Source of the DNA: an uncultured bacterium
GTDB lineage: Bacteria; Patescibacteriota; Minisyncoccia; Phycocordibacterales; UBA918
NCBI GenBank assembly: GCA_903839715.1
Contig: CAIMDH010000015.1
Coordinates: forward strand, 1-5,387
Reading direction: 5' to 3'
DNA length: 5,387 nucleotides
Of the stretch, positions 4,778 through 5,387 are shown piece by piece. The notes under the pieces are model-generated. The model was not told the origin of the DNA and ran no database searches. It worked only from the letters and a program-made list of their open reading frames with translations. The first letter of the stretch is position 1; each line of letters begins with the position of its first letter. A program made the translations under genes and the position numbers.

Positions 4778-5059
4778 ATGAAATACACTGTTTATTACAG
4801 TAGTCGTTTTAAGAAATCTTTAAAACGTGCCGAGCAACTGCAAGGTTTTAAGTTGGAGAAAATCAAAGAGGCCATTTCTTTTTTGTCAGAGGGAAAACAC
4901 TTACCAGCTAATTATAAAGATCATGGACTTACCGGTAACATGATTGAATTTAGGGAATGTCACTTAGCTCCTGATATCTTACTAATCTACCAAATTGATG
5001 AAGGGATGCTAATTCTAACTCTAGTCAATATTGGCAATCATTCACAGTTATTCAAATAG
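4778..5059 (+). CDS. yafQ: YafQ-family mRNA interferase toxin
   Basis: A 93-residue RelE-superfamily toxin of the YafQ type, beginning 3 nt after the antitoxin stop and so likely coupled to it. E. coli YafQ cuts mRNA in the ribosome using His50, His63, Asp67 and His87 with Phe91. The equivalents here are His49 ('YKDHGL'), His62 and Asp66 ('CHLAPD'), and His88 and Phe92 ('NIGNHSQLF'), so the catalytic set is complete. The residue matching Arg83 is Asn84, a common substitution as far as I recall. The N-terminal 'YYSSRFKKSLKRA' is the usual strand and basic helix. The toxin looks intact and should be active when the antitoxin is degraded. No strong terminator is visible after it. Confidence 0.93.
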   Translation: MKYTVYYSSRFKKSLKRAEQLQGFKLEKIKEAISFLSEGKHLPANYKDHGLTGNMIEFRECHLAPDILLIYQIDEGMLILTLVNIGNHSQLFK

Positions 5060-5137
5060 CAAGTAGAAAAATAATTTTCATGACACCAATGACAACATAT
5101 TTGCAAAACTTTTATTAGATACACTCTGCAGTATTAA

Positions 5138-5205
5138 TTTAAGCTCCTTCCCTACTTGATTCCAGTTTAATGTTCGAAGCTCATCCAGCTCAGGGAGCTC
5201 TTAAA
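5138..5205 (+). repeat. Degenerate repeat R4 downstream of yafQ
   Basis: GTTCGAAG (5172-5179), CATCCAG (5182-5188) and CAGGGAGC (5191-5198) echo the order GTTCGAAC, TCC, CAGCGGAGC. TTTAAGCTCC (5138-5147) pairs with GGAGC-TC-TTAAA (5194-5205), ten pairs with a two-base bulge. This is a weaker match than R1-R3, but it lies in the expected place after a gene unit. Confidence 0.4.
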
Positions 5206-5273
5206 ATCCTAAACTTGAAGCACCCGCAAATGAAGTTGAAGAAAAACTTAAAGATGCAATTAATAATTTATAG
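5205..5273 (+). pseudogene. Possible coding remnant (very tentative)
   Basis: One frame reads 'NPKLEAPANEVEEKLKDAINNL' and then stops. It looks protein-like (a charged helix) but has no start codon, being preceded directly by TAA at 5202-5204. A different frame is open from ATG 5170 to TGA 5340 (56 residues), but its first part comes from repeat R4. The pair could be a frameshifted gene end or chance. Confidence 0.15.
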
Positions 5274-5387
5274 ACTTATCGTAAAATGGGAAAATAAAAG
5301 TTACTCCGGATACCTCATCAATACACCGTCAACAGAGTGATACAATATTAAAATATAAACTTAAATAATGAACTACTACCGGCTTCA

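Larger units (their letters stand above)
5060..5387. other. Non-coding tail after the toxin-antitoxin operon
   Basis: A 328-nt AT-rich stretch. It contains repeat R4 and the weak coding remnant, and otherwise no supported gene. At the end, TATAAA (5354-5359) lies eight bases before an ATG at 5368 that opens a frame (MNYYRL) running out of the window. The spacing matches the leaderless arrangement elsewhere, so a further gene unit may begin here. Six codons are too few to be sure. Confidence 0.4.

Overview
The window looks like an accessory stretch of a small-genome bacterium, most plausibly a Candidate Phyla Radiation (Patescibacteria) lineage. The grounds are indirect: a low-GC background, short exported proteins anchored by one N-terminal helix or a signal peptide (including the 'HGFEFRYPSEW' type common in that group), start codons placed almost on the predicted transcription start (leaderless mRNAs), and orphan small genes mixed with toxin-antitoxin pairs. 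The standard code fits; no TGA has to be read as sense. No rRNA, tRNA, CRISPR array, transposase or integrase is visible.

Layout. (1) 28-1287, minus strand: a secreted Cys-rich protein with a bacterial SH3 domain. (2) 1288-1508: an AT-rich divergent intergenic region. (3) 1509-2367: a two-gene unit of a Panacea-domain (DUF4065/SocA-like) antitoxin and its probable toxin. (4) 2439-2658: a conserved repeat, a textbook terminator and a strongly foldable 158-nt element. (5) 2664-3390: promoter, structured leader, an unrecognised gene of clearly higher GC, and terminator hairpins. (6) 3485-3549: a second, diverged repeat plus hairpin. (7) 3564-4118: a leaderless gene for a membrane-anchored exported protein. 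(8) 4119-4401: a third repeat, 27 of 28 bases identical to the first, running into a hairpin and a second foldable 210-nt element. (9) 4462-5059: a dinJ-yafQ-type toxin-antitoxin operon with its own promoter and operator-like palindromes. (10) 5060-5387: a non-coding tail holding a degenerate fourth repeat and perhaps the start of another gene.

From 1494 to about 5205 the region is modular. Each unit has its own promoter and one or two small genes, and is closed by a palindromic element built around GTTC(N)GAAC followed by CAGCGGAGC. Two of the units are toxin-antitoxin pairs, and one has foreign base composition. This resembles a cassette array, but the attachment-site cores of classical integrons are not recognisable and no recombinase is in the window. 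The mobility idea is therefore inference; the repeats and foldings can be seen directly.
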